Shown: piece after piece, positions 42,790 to 52,287 of the stretch
Layout of the letters: every line of letters begins with the position of its first letter
Numbering within the stretch: position 1 is the stretch's first letter
From: Corynebacterium gerontici
GTDB taxonomy: Bacteria > Actinomycetota > Actinomycetes > Mycobacteriales > Mycobacteriaceae
DNA length: 64,000 bases
Reading direction: 5' to 3'
Assembly (NCBI RefSeq): GCF_003813985.1
Contig: NZ_CP033897.1
Location: 248,001 to 312,000 of the forward strand
Notes under the pieces: model-generated
Told to the model about the DNA's origin: nothing
Databases searched by the model: none
The model's input: the letters and a program-made list of their open reading frames with translations, nothing else
Program-made: the position numbers and the translations under genes

Positions 42790-45677
42790 AACGTTTATTC
42801 AGCGCAGTCACTCCTCGATGGCTCCTCGCGCTCGGCGCTTTTTGTCTGGCCGTCGCACTAGCTATCCCTGGGCCGGGAATGAACGTCATGGCCTTGGTAG
42901 GAGCATCGCAAAAAGAAACACACCGCCCGGGCAGTGGGGAAGTGCACACAACATTGCCCCAAGATCAGCGTTGGTATGCCAATGGGGAAGCTACTGACCA
43001 GCTACACCCCTGCGCGGGACGTGACCTTCTCTACCACGCCCATGTTGATGCGGGATATGTGACGCGAAACGACAGTGGCGAACTCGACATCATGGCGGTG
43101 AACGGCTCAAAAGTGATCGAGCAGTCCAGTGCCTGCATGCGTTTGGGGCCCGATAGTCACAATGGCGTGGAAGTGTCACGCTTTGTGGTTCCAGATGATC
43201 CAGCACTGCGTTTCCTTGGCGCGCCGGGCACAATACTCTGGAGGGCACCATTTGAAAATTACGGTTCGCAGTGGCTTCCAATTTGGGCTGGTCTGGGTGC
43301 CTTTGATCCAGCGCATGAGTGGAAGGTGCCCGAAGACTTCTTGGCAAATTCAATCGATCTCGAACTCGTAGGATTCGAAGGCCCCGGGGAGATGAATATC
43401 TACAATTATCTTCCCCAATGGGATCGCGCGAACAGAATCATTTCTTCGAAGAATCTCCGCACCACCTCGTTGGGGGTTGGTGGCCACGGACATATGAATT
43501 GGACGTTTTCCCAGCCGGGCCTGTACACCCTGACGTGGCAAGCGCAAGGGCGGCATTTCGACGGCTCCGTCGAACGCTCGAAGCCAGTGACGCAATACTG
43601 GTTGGTGGGCGAAGACGGCCAGGTTGGGCTGTTGCCGGGCACGTCTCGAGGTCTAGGTAATTACGGCAAACGTGCAGAAACGCTCCGCAGCGAAATGGGT
43701 CTCCATGAGCCCAGCGGAGACACGAACGAAATTCCACTCGCAGAGAGCGCACCGGGCATCGAACCCGGTGAACTCAAAGATCTGGTGGAACGAGAATATA
43801 AGCGCACTTCGCAAAAGCCATTAGCTTCGGGCGAGGTAGTGATGCATGTTGGCTATACCGAACAGGGTCTCTTTGGCGATCCCGAAGCCAGCGTGACAAC
43901 CAAGGTGGGGAATGAAAGTGTCTCGAACACTGTGGTCATTGAGGTCCCGGATTCGAGTGCTCGCTGTATCGCTGCGGACGATCCAGTGCTCGGCAATATT
44001 GCATCGGCGGCTGGGGCCAGATTGGTTTGGCGCACCGGAGGTATTGCTGCCCCTTCAATTGCTTTCGATACTTCCTCACTCGACCCAGAAAAGCTAAGCC
44101 CTCAGCAAGTCATTGTTGAACCTGGAATGAGCGTGCCACGCGGCGGCGTCTTTGCTCTTGGCGTTGGCGATGATGCCTCCTTTACACCTATTGCAACGAA
44201 TGCTGACTCAACATCTAAGCCTTTGCAGTTGCTGGGCACAGCTCGCCATCCGGTGCAATATCTGATGACAACTCCGGGGGTATATCGAGAAGACGGTACC
44301 GTTCGCGTTTTTGATAAGAAGGAACCTCGCTATGACTTTTACAGCCCAGTCTTCCTGGTAGGTAACCAAGTCATTAACGAGTGGCGCAAACGTGCCGGCA
44401 TTCCAGAGCGCCTGGAGGAATCCAAACCGGACTGCTCCAAGCTTGAAACGCTCCGTGGCACGCCAGCATTTCCCGCGCCGGAAGAGCCAGAAGCCCCGAC
44501 TGATGAGCAGCCGCAACCCCCGACTGAGCAACCCCCGACTGAGGAACCCACGACTGAGGAACCTCCGACTGCGGAACAACCAGAGCAGCTGCATCCGATT
44601 CGCCAGGGGCATTTGGATATGGCACTTGCCCAACTGGATGGAAAGCCGGTCGCGTATTTGAAAGATGATTCAAACCCGGCGAAGCCGGTTCGACGTGAAT
44701 CTGGCACATTTTCGATCCTGGTTCCAGAACGTGCCTGGCATGAAGAAGTAAACCTCGACCTTCCCGATTTCAAACAAGGTGCGTATGTTCTCCCGGAGGT
44801 TCAAGATAGACGTTTGCCTTGGCCAGGTGTCTCGAATGAAGCATTTGATTTCGCAAACGTCCATCCCGATGAGCCGTACACCTATTTTGGTATTAGTCGA
44901 GTGTTAAACGCCCCTGAAGATGGTCGGATGGTTGTGAGCGCAACAGTGGACATGCAGACGCAGATCCAGTTGGATTCCGCTGATACTTCGAAATCAATCG
45001 GGCTTCCAGCTCATACACACGCGCACAAGGCATTTTGGTTCAATAAACCGGGCACGTATCAAGTGGAATTTGTGTATTTCTGGCGAAGCGCCTCGGGTGA
45101 ACAGCAATCAATCCCCTTGGAAGTCACGTTTGAGGTAGGAGATCGCGCAGTCGGAGAAATTCCCGCAGACAAGCCGACGTCGGTCGCGCCTTCATTGCCG
45201 CCTCAGCCGAATGTGCCTGCGAAACCTGTTGTGCCAAAAAGGACAGTGGATGCACAGCGCCCAGCAGTACCATCACAGCGCCCAGCAGCACCTCAACCTG
45301 CTCCAATAGAACCTGCACCATCTCCCAGTTCGGTCAAAGTTCAGCCTCAGGGCCCGGCCGGTCCAGCTCCCCAAAGCCCGCCATCTCCTCAACCTGCTCC
45401 ACCAGCGCCCAAACCTGCTCCAGCAGCGCCACCCCGGAGTCCGGCCAAGGCTCAGCGCCCAGTAGCCCCCGCACCTCAAAGCCCGGCACCCCAGATTCGC
45501 GCGGCGACGCCTAACGTCCCGCTCGCCCAGGGGCCGAGCACTCGTCGAACCGCGGAGGACAAGGGGATGGAGCTGTGGCGCGGTGTGCTATTCGGCGTGG
45601 GTGGTTTTAGTTTGCTGCTTGCGTTAGCGGTGTTTGCTCATGCTTTGGGCAAGCGTTCGGTGCAGGGCGAAGATTAG
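42786..45677 (+). CDS. Large surface protein of the anchored-repeat ABC system (TIGR03773-like)
   Basis: 963 aa, the largest of the operon. The N-terminal hydrophobic segment (residues 9-30) is a signal sequence or anchor. A first repeat domain (about 75-280) has YHAHVDAGYVT, WLPIWAGLGAFD, FEGPGEMNIYNY and HGHMNWTFSQPGLY. A middle region (about 330-540) lacks the His motif. An acidic PTEE-type linker (about 558-605) follows. A second repeat (about 610-790) has QGHLDMAL, LPWPGVSNEAFD and HTHAHKAFWFNKPGTY. A Pro/Ala/Gln-rich spacer (about 800-920) leads to a membrane helix (VLFGVGGFSLLLALAVFAHAL). The long Pro-rich stalk could lift the domains through the mycolic-acid envelope. Confidence 0.85.
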   Translation: MKRLFSAVTPRWLLALGAFCLAVALAIPGPGMNVMALVGASQKETHRPGSGEVHTTLPQDQRWYANGEATDQLHPCAGRDLLYHAHVDAGYVTRNDSGELDIMAVNGSKVIEQSSACMRLGPDSHNGVEVSRFVVPDDPALRFLGAPGTILWRAPFENYGSQWLPIWAGLGAFDPAHEWKVPEDFLANSIDLELVGFEGPGEMNIYNYLPQWDRANRIISSKNLRTTSLGVGGHGHMNWTFSQPGLYTLTWQAQGRHFDGSVERSKPVTQYWLVGEDGQVGLLPGTSRGLGNYGKRAETLRSEMGLHEPSGDTNEIPLAESAPGIEPGELKDLVEREYKRTSQKPLASGEVVMHVGYTEQGLFGDPEASVTTKVGNESVSNTVVIEVPDSSARCIAADDPVLGNIASAAGARLVWRTGGIAAPSIAFDTSSLDPEKLSPQQVIVEPGMSVPRGGVFALGVGDDASFTPIATNADSTSKPLQLLGTARHPVQYLMTTPGVYREDGTVRVFDKKEPRYDFYSPVFLVGNQVINEWRKRAGIPERLEESKPDCSKLETLRGTPAFPAPEEPEAPTDEQPQPPTEQPPTEEPTTEEPPTAEQPEQLHPIRQGHLDMALAQLDGKPVAYLKDDSNPAKPVRRESGTFSILVPERAWHEEVNLDLPDFKQGAYVLPEVQDRRLPWPGVSNEAFDFANVHPDEPYTYFGISRVLNAPEDGRMVVSATVDMQTQIQLDSADTSKSIGLPAHTHAHKAFWFNKPGTYQVEFVYFWRSASGEQQSIPLEVTFEVGDRAVGEIPADKPTSVAPSLPPQPNVPAKPVVPKRTVDAQRPAVPSQRPAAPQPAPIEPAPSPSSVKVQPQGPAGPAPQSPPSPQPAPPAPKPAPAAPPRSPAKAQRPVAPAPQSPAPQIRAATPNVPLAQGPSTRRTAEDKGMELWRGVLFGVGGFSLLLALAVFAHALGKRSVQGED
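44510..44591 (+). repeat. Imperfect in-frame tandem repeat encoding a Pro-Thr-Glu linker
   Basis: Several copies of a CCGACTGAG(C/G)AACC-like unit encode P-T-E-Q/E-P blocks between two repeat domains of the 963-aa surface protein. Such units expand and contract by slippage. Confidence 0.7.
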
Positions 45678-46489
45678 GCTCGTACTGCTTGTAGATCCCG
45701 CAGGTGCCGGTAGAACGTGGCGCGTTCTACTGGCCGTTTGCGGGATTGCCCGTCGATGGTGATGCGCAAGTTCACTCCTCCTGCTTGCATCGCCCGTCCT
45801 TGGTGCGCGGTGGCGTCGATAAGCGAAGGGGCGACGGGAAGCACTTTCTGCCAGAAGCCTCCGGGGTGTTCGCTAGAGAGGATGCGATTGCCCTCAATCC
45901 CGGGGGCGTCGAAGGTTGAGATCAAGCGTGCCCCGTACTGGCCTTTGCGGGGGTTGCGTGTGCGTGCGCTGTGGTGGAGCAAGACGGTGTCGTCGACGAT
46001 GATTTCTCCGGTGATCTCTCTGCCGTCCCAATCGCTAATGGTGGCTGAATGGGCAACGGCCTGGCCTGCGTCATCGCGGATCAGAGGCTTTGGCTTCACG
46101 GGTGCTTCGAATGCGAATTCCTTTTCTTTGGGCAAGCCCCATGCTTGCGCCACGGTACTTTCCTCGGAAGGAATGAACGCCACCTCTGCCCACAGTGCGT
46201 CGATGCGCATCAGGCGGGTCAACACGGCGGCGAGTGCTGCGTCGGTGCCGTGGACGATGAGGCGTAGGGGGTCGTCGATAAGCTGAGGCGCGGGGCCCGG
46301 TGCTCCGAGGTGGGCGACGTTTGGGGAAGCCGCGATCTCGTCCAGCGACGGTGTGGGATCCTCCGGGAGTACTTCTTTGCAGATGGTGTTGATGATCTTG
46401 AGCTCGGTGCGGGTGGGGATTGCAGACAAGCTGTGAGATTCAGCCGCTTGCAGGGGCGGCACACCGCAGTTGAGGATCACGTGGCGCAT
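45674..46489 (-). CDS. Conserved corynebacterial hypothetical protein
   Basis: About 271 aa, no signal peptide or membrane segment. [20 protein letters not shown] and [37 protein letters not shown] give a weak impression of a lipid-kinase/NAD-kinase-like fold, but no catalytic motif is certain. ATG 46489 is preferred over the ATG at 46495: TAGAAT on the minus strand (46503-46498) ends eight bases before 46489 and only two before 46495, fitting a leaderless mRNA. It is divergent from purA. Its stop overlaps that of the operon's last surface protein (TTAG, 45674-45677). Confidence 0.7.
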   Translation of the reverse strand: MRHVILNCGVPPLQAAESHSLSAIPTRTELKIINTICKEVLPEDPTPSLDEIAASPNVAHLGAPGPAPQLIDDPLRLIVHGTDAALAAVLTRLMRIDALWAEVAFIPSEESTVAQAWGLPKEKEFAFEAPVKPKPLIRDDAGQAVAHSATISDWDGREITGEIIVDDTVLLHHSARTRNPRKGQYGARLISTFDAPGIEGNRILSSEHPGGFWQKVLPVAPSLIDATAHQGRAMQAGGVNLRITIDGQSRKRPVERATFYRHLRDLQAVRA

Positions 46490-46497
46490 GGGCATTG

Positions 46498-46513
46498 ATT
46501 CTAGCGCTACACT
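46498..46513. promoter_or_regulatory. Divergent -10 boxes between the hypothetical gene and purA
   Basis: TAGAAT on the minus strand (46503-46498) serves the leaderless hypothetical gene. TACACT on the plus strand (46508-46513) is a candidate -10 for purA. They are five bases apart, so the two promoters should compete. Confidence 0.45.
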
Positions 46514-46551
46514 GGTATCCGGCATTTTTCACCTATTTCAAAGGACGAGCC

Positions 46552-47850
46552 ATGGCGGCAATCGTAATTGTGGGCGCTCAGTGGGGCGACGAAGGTAAAG
46601 GCAAGGCCACCGATATCCTTGGTGGGCGCGTGGACTACGTAGTCAAACCCAATGGTGGCAACAATGCAGGCCACACCGTTGTGGTTGGCGGAGAGAAATA
46701 CGAGCTCAAGCTACTGCCCGCCGGTGTGCTTTCCGAAAACGCCGTGCCCATCCTTGGCAATGGTGTGGTGATTAATCTTGAGGCTCTCTTCGAGGAAATC
46801 GACGGCCTTGAGGCACGCGGAGCTAACGCATCGCGCCTGCGCATCTCTGCCAACGCGCACCTGGTGGCGCCCTATCACCAGATCCTCGACCGCGTGCAGG
46901 AGCGCTTCTTGGGCAAACGCGCCATCGGCACCACGGGTCGCGGTATCGGCCCCACCTACGCCGATAAGGTTTCGCGCGTGGGCATCCGCGTGCAGGACAT
47001 CTTTGATGAATCCATCCTGCGCCAAAAGATTGAGTCTGCACTGGACGTCAAAAACCAAATACTGGTCAAGATGTACAACCGCAAGGCCATCGTTGCCGAT
47101 GAGATGGTGCAGTACTTCCTCAGCTACGCCGATCGACTGCGCCCGATGGTCATTGAATCTGAACTCGAACTCAATCGCGCCTTGGACGCAGGCAAGCACA
47201 TTCTTATGGAGGGCGGCCAGGCCACCATGCTCGACGTGGATCACGGCACCTATCCCTTCGTCACCTCCTCCAACCCCACCGCAGGCGGTGCTTGCGTTGG
47301 TGCGGGCATTGGTCCCACCAAGATCACCAGCTCTCTGGGCATTATCAAGGCGTACACCACTCGCGTTGGCGCCGGCCCATTCCCCACAGAGCTCTTTGAT
47401 AAGTGGGGCGAGTTCCTGCAGACCACCGGCGGTGAGGTCGGAGTGAACACTGGCCGCAAGCGTCGCTGCGGTTGGTATGACTCGGTGATCGCACGCTATG
47501 CATCGCGAGTGAATGGCTTCACCGACCTCTTCCTGACCAAGCTCGACGTGCTTACCGGCATCGGCGAGATCCCGATCTGCGTGGCATACGACGTGGATGG
47601 CAAGCGTTTCGATGAAATGCCCACCACCCAGTCCGATTTCCACCACGCAGAGCCGATCTACGAAACGATGCCCGCGTGGGACGAGGACATCACCGGATGC
47701 ACCACCTTTGAGGAACTCCCCGAAAAGGCTCAAGCCTACGTGCGCCGCCTCGAGGAGCTTTCCGGCTGCCGCATCTCCTACATCGGTGTGGGCCCCGGCC
47801 GTGACCAGACCATCACTGTCCACGACGTGATGGACAACCCAGAGCGTTAA
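46552..47850 (+). CDS. purA: Adenylosuccinate synthetase
   Basis: GTP-dependent first step from IMP to AMP. The protein is 432 aa, normal length. The N-terminal loop [14 protein letters not shown] holds the catalytic Asp. [12 protein letters not shown] binds [16 protein letters not shown] and [15 protein letters not shown] ([11 protein letters not shown]) segments are family signatures. AAGGA six bases before ATG 46552 sets the start; an upstream frame from 46495 is not needed. It is convergent with an ABC permease gene through a TTAA overlap of stop codons. Confidence 0.97.
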   Translation: MAAIVIVGAQWGDEGKGKATDILGGRVDYVVKPNGGNNAGHTVVVGGEKYELKLLPAGVLSENAVPILGNGVVINLEALFEEIDGLEARGANASRLRISANAHLVAPYHQILDRVQERFLGKRAIGTTGRGIGPTYADKVSRVGIRVQDIFDESILRQKIESALDVKNQILVKMYNRKAIVADEMVQYFLSYADRLRPMVIESELELNRALDAGKHILMEGGQATMLDVDHGTYPFVTSSNPTAGGACVGAGIGPTKITSSLGIIKAYTTRVGAGPFPTELFDKWGEFLQTTGGEVGVNTGRKRRCGWYDSVIARYASRVNGFTDLFLTKLDVLTGIGEIPICVAYDVDGKRFDEMPTTQSDFHHAEPIYETMPAWDEDITGCTTFEELPEKAQAYVRRLEELSGCRISYIGVGPGRDQTITVHDVMDNPER

Positions 47851-49397
47851 ACCCAGCGCTGCACCTTGAAGAAGATCTCAGGCATGCTCCGGTCCGCCCG
47901 CTTCAGGGCGATCCGGACGCCGAACACCGCAAGTAACGCCACGCTAACCAGGCACACGGCCGCGCCCGCAGCCATCCAGGCCGCCCCGCCAGCGTTGGCA
48001 CCGTAGAGCATGAGTCCTAGCCCGGGGCCAACCAGTGGGATGAAGGCGACCAGTCCCACAATGCCGGTGATCATGGCATTGGTGTTTTGCCCTGATCGGT
48101 CCTTCATCAAGGATGTGCCCGGCTTGGAGGTTGGGTAGGCGTTCAGCGAGGACAGCAGCATGGAAACCACCACGGCTCCCGCTGCACCGCACACGATTGC
48201 GACGCTGACCGCCAGCCAGAGGGCAGAAAAGCTTTCCACAAAGCCCAGCGCCACGATGTACATGGCCAGAAGCGGGGCGGAGATCAGCCCGAAGCTCAAC
48301 GTCTCAGCGCGCAGCTGCGTGCTCGGCTTCGTGGGCGTGACCATCACTGACCAGTTCGCAGGCCCGTTGTAGCCAAATATATTCGCACCTTGGGTTGGCA
48401 GTAACATCACCAGCAGTCCAGCGGTCCAGTGCAAGGACGTATCGCTGAAGGCCCCCACGAGGAAGAACCCCAAGGCCATGATGCCGATGGAGACCATACC
48501 GATCACCATGCGAGAATCGCGTCGCATATAACGAATCTGCCTTGATACCAGTGCCCAAAAATCCGTGTACGGCAGGCGCCCAACCATAAGCGCCGAACTC
48601 GAGCTTTTCGACGAAGCCTGCGCCCCCACGGACACCTCGCGCAGCTCATTGCGAATGCCCATGAGGATCAAGACCCAGCAGGCGCCCAAGTACACCAGCG
48701 CCAGCACACCGCTGAGCACTGCAAATGCGATGTTGCCCTCCAGGGAAAACGAGGTAGGCCCGATCGCGGCCCCAAAAGGCGTCCACGCCAGATACTTGCT
48801 CAGGCTGATCAGCTTGGTCCAATCAGCGTTGGCAAGCAGGGCAAAGTAGAGCACGGCGAACACCAAGGCTCCGCCCAGTCCGCGATAGGTGCGCGATTTC
48901 TCACTGCCGCCGCTTGACACGGTGCGAATCGCTGCAACACCTAGCAGCGCCGTGCCAAAGGACACCGCGATGCCCAGCACGTACACGGGAATCAGCCCCG
49001 CATGGCCTGCATTTGCCAGTCCAAAGCTGCCGCCCACGGCAGTGATCAAGGAACACCCCAGCGCAGCGATGCCGCGCGATTGGATCAGCTCGATCAGGAT
49101 CATCGGCACGCGTAGTTTGCGCGGTTGCAGTGGGAGCGCGATGAAACGCTCCAGATCAATCTGATGCTCAGGCGAGGGCACAGTGTATTGGAAAATCCAC
49201 AGCAAGACGATGCCCAGGGAGGAAACGCCGACCATTGCTTCCAGGCCCTCGAAAGCCAGCATGAAGGCCAGGCCGACGGCGGCGGCCATGGAATACAAGA
49301 TGACTACCACGACCTGGAAGATCGTCATCTTCTGCGCCTTCAGCAAGCGCTTCCACAGGGTGAATTGGGTAGAAACCAGTGCCTTGGTCAAGCTCAT
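47847..49397 (-). CDS. ABC exporter permease
   Basis: 516 aa with about twelve hydrophobic segments in two similar halves, the form of ABC-2/BcrB-like exporter permeases. It carries no nucleotide-binding motifs. ATG 49397 overlaps the ATPase stop by four bases (ATGA) and is preferred over a start nine bases upstream. A basic cytoplasmic stretch ([14 protein letters not shown]) splits the halves. Substrate unknown. Its stop overlaps that of purA. Confidence 0.82.
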   Translation of the reverse strand: MSLTKALVSTQFTLWKRLLKAQKMTIFQVVVVILYSMAAAVGLAFMLAFEGLEAMVGVSSLGIVLLWIFQYTVPSPEHQIDLERFIALPLQPRKLRVPMILIELIQSRGIAALGCSLITAVGGSFGLANAGHAGLIPVYVLGIAVSFGTALLGVAAIRTVSSGGSEKSRTYRGLGGALVFAVLYFALLANADWTKLISLSKYLAWTPFGAAIGPTSFSLEGNIAFAVLSGVLALVYLGACWVLILMGIRNELREVSVGAQASSKSSSSALMVGRLPYTDFWALVSRQIRYMRRDSRMVIGMVSIGIMALGFFLVGAFSDTSLHWTAGLLVMLLPTQGANIFGYNGPANWSVMVTPTKPSTQLRAETLSFGLISAPLLAMYIVALGFVESFSALWLAVSVAIVCGAAGAVVVSMLLSSLNAYPTSKPGTSLMKDRSGQNTNAMITGIVGLVAFIPLVGPGLGLMLYGANAGGAAWMAAGAAVCLVSVALLAVFGVRIALKRADRSMPEIFFKVQRWV

Positions 49398-50197
49398 CGC
49401 AACCACCCCAGGGAGGACTCGTCGATGTCGCGGGCACCTACGAGCTCGATGAAGGTGTCCGACAGCGAACCTTGCATGCGAACCTCATTCAGAGTTCCGG
49501 AGGCGCGCACGGAGCCATCGGCGATAATCGCCACGTGGCTACACAGGCCCTCGATCACTTCCATGACGTGTGAGCTCATCACCACGGTGCGCCCGGCCTG
49601 CACGTAGGCCTGCAGCATTTGGCGGATCGTGCGAGCAGAGACGGGATCCACGGCCTCAAGCGGCTCATCCAGTATCAGCACTTCGGGCCGGTGCAACATG
49701 GCGCCAGCCAAAAGGATCTTCTTGGTCATGCCCGCGGAATAATCGGCGATGAACTTGCTTCCTGCATCTTGCAGATCCAGCGCATTGAGCAGGGATTCGC
49801 TGCGGCTTTTGACCGTCTCCAGATCCATCCCGCGCAGGGCGCCCAAAAATTGTAAATATTCGGTGCCGCTGAGCCGGTCGAATACGGGCATGGAGTCCGC
49901 CAGTAGGCCATAGGATTGTTTGGCGAGGTAACCTTCGCCCTCCCACACCTTGTGCCCGTCGATCCAGGCATTGCCGGCGCCTGGCCGCAGCAGCCCGGTG
50001 GCCATGGTCAGGGCCGTGGTTTTGCCTGCACCGTTCGGTCCAACAATGCCGAAGAAGCTACCGCGGGGTATGTCGAGGCTCAGATTGCGCACTGCAATCT
50101 GCTTGCCGAAGTTCTTACTCAAGCCTCGCAGCGCAACGGCTGGGGCTGTGACGTCCTCGGCTATTGGTGCAATGTGTGGCTCATTCATGGCATTCAT
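49394..50197 (-). CDS. ABC exporter ATPase
   Basis: 267 aa. Walker A is GPNGAGKTT, the signature region is YSAGMTKKILLAGAML, with a shortened S-A-G-M form typical of ABC-2 exporters, and Walker B is VLILDEPLEAVDP. The N-terminal 20 residues are acidic and flexible, and an alternative ATG lies at 50188. It forms an exporter with the overlapping permease. Substrate unknown. Confidence 0.88.
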   Translation of the reverse strand: MNAMNEPHIAPIAEDVTAPAVALRGLSKNFGKQIAVRNLSLDIPRGSFFGIVGPNGAGKTTALTMATGLLRPGAGNAWIDGHKVWEGEGYLAKQSYGLLADSMPVFDRLSGTEYLQFLGALRGMDLETVKSRSESLLNALDLQDAGSKFIADYSAGMTKKILLAGAMLHRPEVLILDEPLEAVDPVSARTIRQMLQAYVQAGRTVVMSSHVMEVIEGLCSHVAIIADGSVRASGTLNEVRMQGSLSDTFIELVGARDIDESSLGWLR

Positions 50198-50221
50198 GTT
50201 AGGTGAGCCACATGCATAGTT

Positions 50222-50725
50222 CTACTGCGAACGTTCTACCGGCGGCTGATCAGACCACGGGAAGACGATCCATTCATCGGTGTGCTTCCACACATAATCG
50301 GGGCTGACTACCGAACGGCTCTTGCCATAGATCACCGCGGAGCGCACTTCTGCGCCATGGGATTGCAAGAGCTTGAGCACTAGATCAAGGGTGCGCCCTG
50401 AGTCTGCAACGTCGTCGACCACGAGCAGCTTCTTGTTGGCGATCGAGTTGGTGTCCAGCAGGGGTTCAAGCAGGACTGGGTCGGGCAATGTTTCATGCAC
50501 GTCGGTATAAAATTCCACGTTGATGGCGTCGGAAAGCTTCACACCCATGGAGTAAGAGAGGGCACCGGCGGGTACCAAGCCACCGCGCGCGACGGCGATG
50601 ATGATGTCGGGCTCGAACCCCGAATCGACAATGCTTTGGGCAAGCTCACGGTTGGCCTTGCCGAAGCCTTCCCAGGTGAGCACTTCCTTATTTTCGAGAT
50701 CTGAAGAATCTGCGTGGTAAGCCAT
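50222..50725 (-). CDS. Purine-type phosphoribosyltransferase (Gpt-like)
   Basis: About 167 aa. The PRPP loop is KKLLVVDDVADSGRTL (about residues 95-110). IIIAVARGGLVPAGALSYSMG matches the nucleotide-binding beginning of xanthine/guanine phosphoribosyltransferases. It probably salvages a purine base, consistent with purA and the PurT-like gene nearby. The minus-strand TAAAGT (50737-50732) ends six bases before ATG 50725, so the mRNA is probably leaderless and the start two codons upstream is not used. Exact base specificity is not visible. Confidence 0.82.
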   Translation of the reverse strand: MAYHADSSDLENKEVLTWEGFGKANRELAQSIVDSGFEPDIIIAVARGGLVPAGALSYSMGVKLSDAINVEFYTDVHETLPDPVLLEPLLDTNSIANKKLLVVDDVADSGRTLDLVLKLLQSHGAEVRSAVIYGKSRSVVSPDYVWKHTDEWIVFPWSDQPPVERSQ

Positions 50726-50731
50726 GAACAA

Positions 50732-50763
50732 ACTTTAGCGCTTTTCGGCCACGGCGGTACGCT
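50732..50763. promoter_or_regulatory. Divergent leaderless promoters between the phosphoribosyltransferase and PurT-like genes
   Basis: Minus strand TAAAGT (50737-50732) lies six bases before ATG 50725. Plus strand TACGCT (50758-50763) lies seven bases before ATG 50771. Both genes start in a 45-bp interval with no Shine-Dalgarno sequence for either. Confidence 0.55.
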
Positions 50764-50770
50764 TAGGGCT

Positions 50771-51874
50771 ATGTTCACCCCGGAATTTATCTCAACCCCC
50801 GCCAGCAACGACCCAACGCGAGTCCTGATCCTGGGCAATTGCGAACTCGGTCAAAATCTCGCTGGCGCCTTCCGGGGCTTAGGCGTGGAGGTGATCATCC
50901 ACGACACGCAACTCTCCGATCCTGCCCAGCTTATCGACGTCGCACGCCAGGTATCTCCCCACATTGTCGTCCCGGCGAGCGATCGGGTATCAGTGGCGGC
51001 ACTGAAAGAAATCGAAGCGATCTATCCCAACAGTGTGGCGCCGAGCTCGCGCGCGCTCGAGGCCGCGTATAACCGGGAAACAATGCGAACGATCGCGGCG
51101 GAAGAACTGGGCCTGCCCACCTCCAAATTCTCCTACGCCGACACCCTCGAGCAGTGCGCGCAGGCCACCCAAGACCTAGGTTTTCCCTGCGTGGCGAAGC
51201 CGGTTGAAAACACCGGAGGTGGCACCATGTTTGTGTTGCGCGACCCAAGCGATGTTGCCGCTGCGTGGAAACACCTGGGTAATCAAAGAATCATCATCGA
51301 GCGCTTCGTCGATTTTGATGCCGCAGTACTCATGCTCGCGGTCCGCTCAATTAACCAAGGCAAGCTCTCCACTTGGTTCTGCGAACCGATTGCGCAACAG
51401 CATTATGAAGGGGAACTGCTCGGCGCGGTGCAGCCGGTCCGTCTCAGCGAGCCCGTCCTCGACAGTGCCCGAAGCGTGACCGCCCGCATCACCAACGCAA
51501 TCGGCGGCCGAGGTCTCTTCGCAGTAGAGCTCTTCCTGGTGGGGGAGGACATCTACTTCTCGGGAGTCTCACCGCGCCCCCTGCCAGGCGGGACGGTGAC
51601 CCGGGTGAGCCAACGCTTTAGTCAGTCAGAGCTTCACGCCCGCGCAATCCTTGGTTTGCCTATCGACGCCACGCTCACCAGCCCAGGCGCCTGTGCATTC
51701 ACTAATCGCATCCCCGCCGAGATCCCTCGTGAGCGTTTTGCGCAGGCTCTCACCGTTCCGGAGTCGGATATCCACTTCAACGCCGATGGCGCGGTGGCGA
51801 CGATGGCCACCGCCGACGATATTCACCAGGCGTGGGAGCGGGCTATTGCTGTGCGTGAGGCGCTGCTGGCCTAA
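50771..51874 (+). CDS. purT: PurT-like ATP-grasp enzyme, divergent in conserved loops
   Basis: 367 aa, ATP-grasp fold. The N-terminal domain (LILGNCELGQNLAGAFRGLGVEVI) and C-terminal segment (GLFAVELFLVGEDIYFSGVSPRP, ARAILGLPID) align with formate-dependent GAR transformylase PurT of purine synthesis. Two loops differ from the form I know for PurT: the ATP lid reads PVENTGGGTM where SSGKGQS is expected, and SPRP is followed by LPGG where HDTG is expected. The activity could be changed. It is leaderless from ATG 50771 and convergent with elaA, overlapping by 32 bases. Confidence 0.75.
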   Translation: MFTPEFISTPASNDPTRVLILGNCELGQNLAGAFRGLGVEVIIHDTQLSDPAQLIDVARQVSPHIVVPASDRVSVAALKEIEAIYPNSVAPSSRALEAAYNRETMRTIAAEELGLPTSKFSYADTLEQCAQATQDLGFPCVAKPVENTGGGTMFVLRDPSDVAAAWKHLGNQRIIIERFVDFDAAVLMLAVRSINQGKLSTWFCEPIAQQHYEGELLGAVQPVRLSEPVLDSARSVTARITNAIGGRGLFAVELFLVGEDIYFSGVSPRPLPGGTVTRVSQRFSQSELHARAILGLPIDATLTSPGACAFTNRIPAEIPRERFAQALTVPESDIHFNADGAVATMATADDIHQAWERAIAVREALLA

Positions 51875-52286
51875 GCATTGGCCGGTGCATGATGCCGGCG
51901 TCGTCGAAAAGCTCCCCGCAGGGCTCGAACCCGAACTGGCGGTAGTAGCCCTCTAGGGCCGCCTGCGCGGCGATCCAGACCGAACCTTCGGTGAGAGACA
52001 GCGCCTGGTGCATTAGATCCTGGGCGAGCCCGGTGCCGCGGAAATCCGGGTGCACGGCAAAGCGCCCAATCACGCTCATCCCATCGCGGGGAAACACGCG
52101 TGCGGTACCCACGAGCTGCCCGGCCTCGATGGCTCGAATGTGGATCGTGCTCTTTAGCGCGTCGATGGCATCGATTTCCTCGTAGGGGCAATCCTGTTCC
52201 ACCACGAACACATCCGTGCGTAGCTTATAAAGTTCGTGCAGGTCAAGCGCGGTGAGTTCGTGGATATTGGAGCAGAAAAATTGCAT
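51843..52286 (-). CDS. elaA: ElaA-type GNAT acetyltransferase
   Basis: 147 aa GNAT fold. ELYKLRTDVFVVEQDCPYEEIDAID is the ElaA family start. The acetyl-CoA loop is GRFAVHPDFRGTGLAQDLM, and YYRQFGFEPCGELFDDAGI is the C-terminal signature. It starts one base after the fprA stop, so the two genes are co-transcribed. Its 3' end overlaps the PurT-like gene by 32 bases. The acceptor substrate is unknown. Confidence 0.88.
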   Translation of the reverse strand: MQFFCSNIHELTALDLHELYKLRTDVFVVEQDCPYEEIDAIDALKSTIHIRAIEAGQLVGTARVFPRDGMSVIGRFAVHPDFRGTGLAQDLMHQALSLTEGSVWIAAQAALEGYYRQFGFEPCGELFDDAGIMHRPMLRPAAPHAQQ

Positions 52287-52287
52287 G

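Noticed and set aside
37609..45677. Sortase-anchored surface proteins
   Set aside because: No LPxTG-like motif precedes the C-terminal helices. The tails are membrane helices with basic residues.
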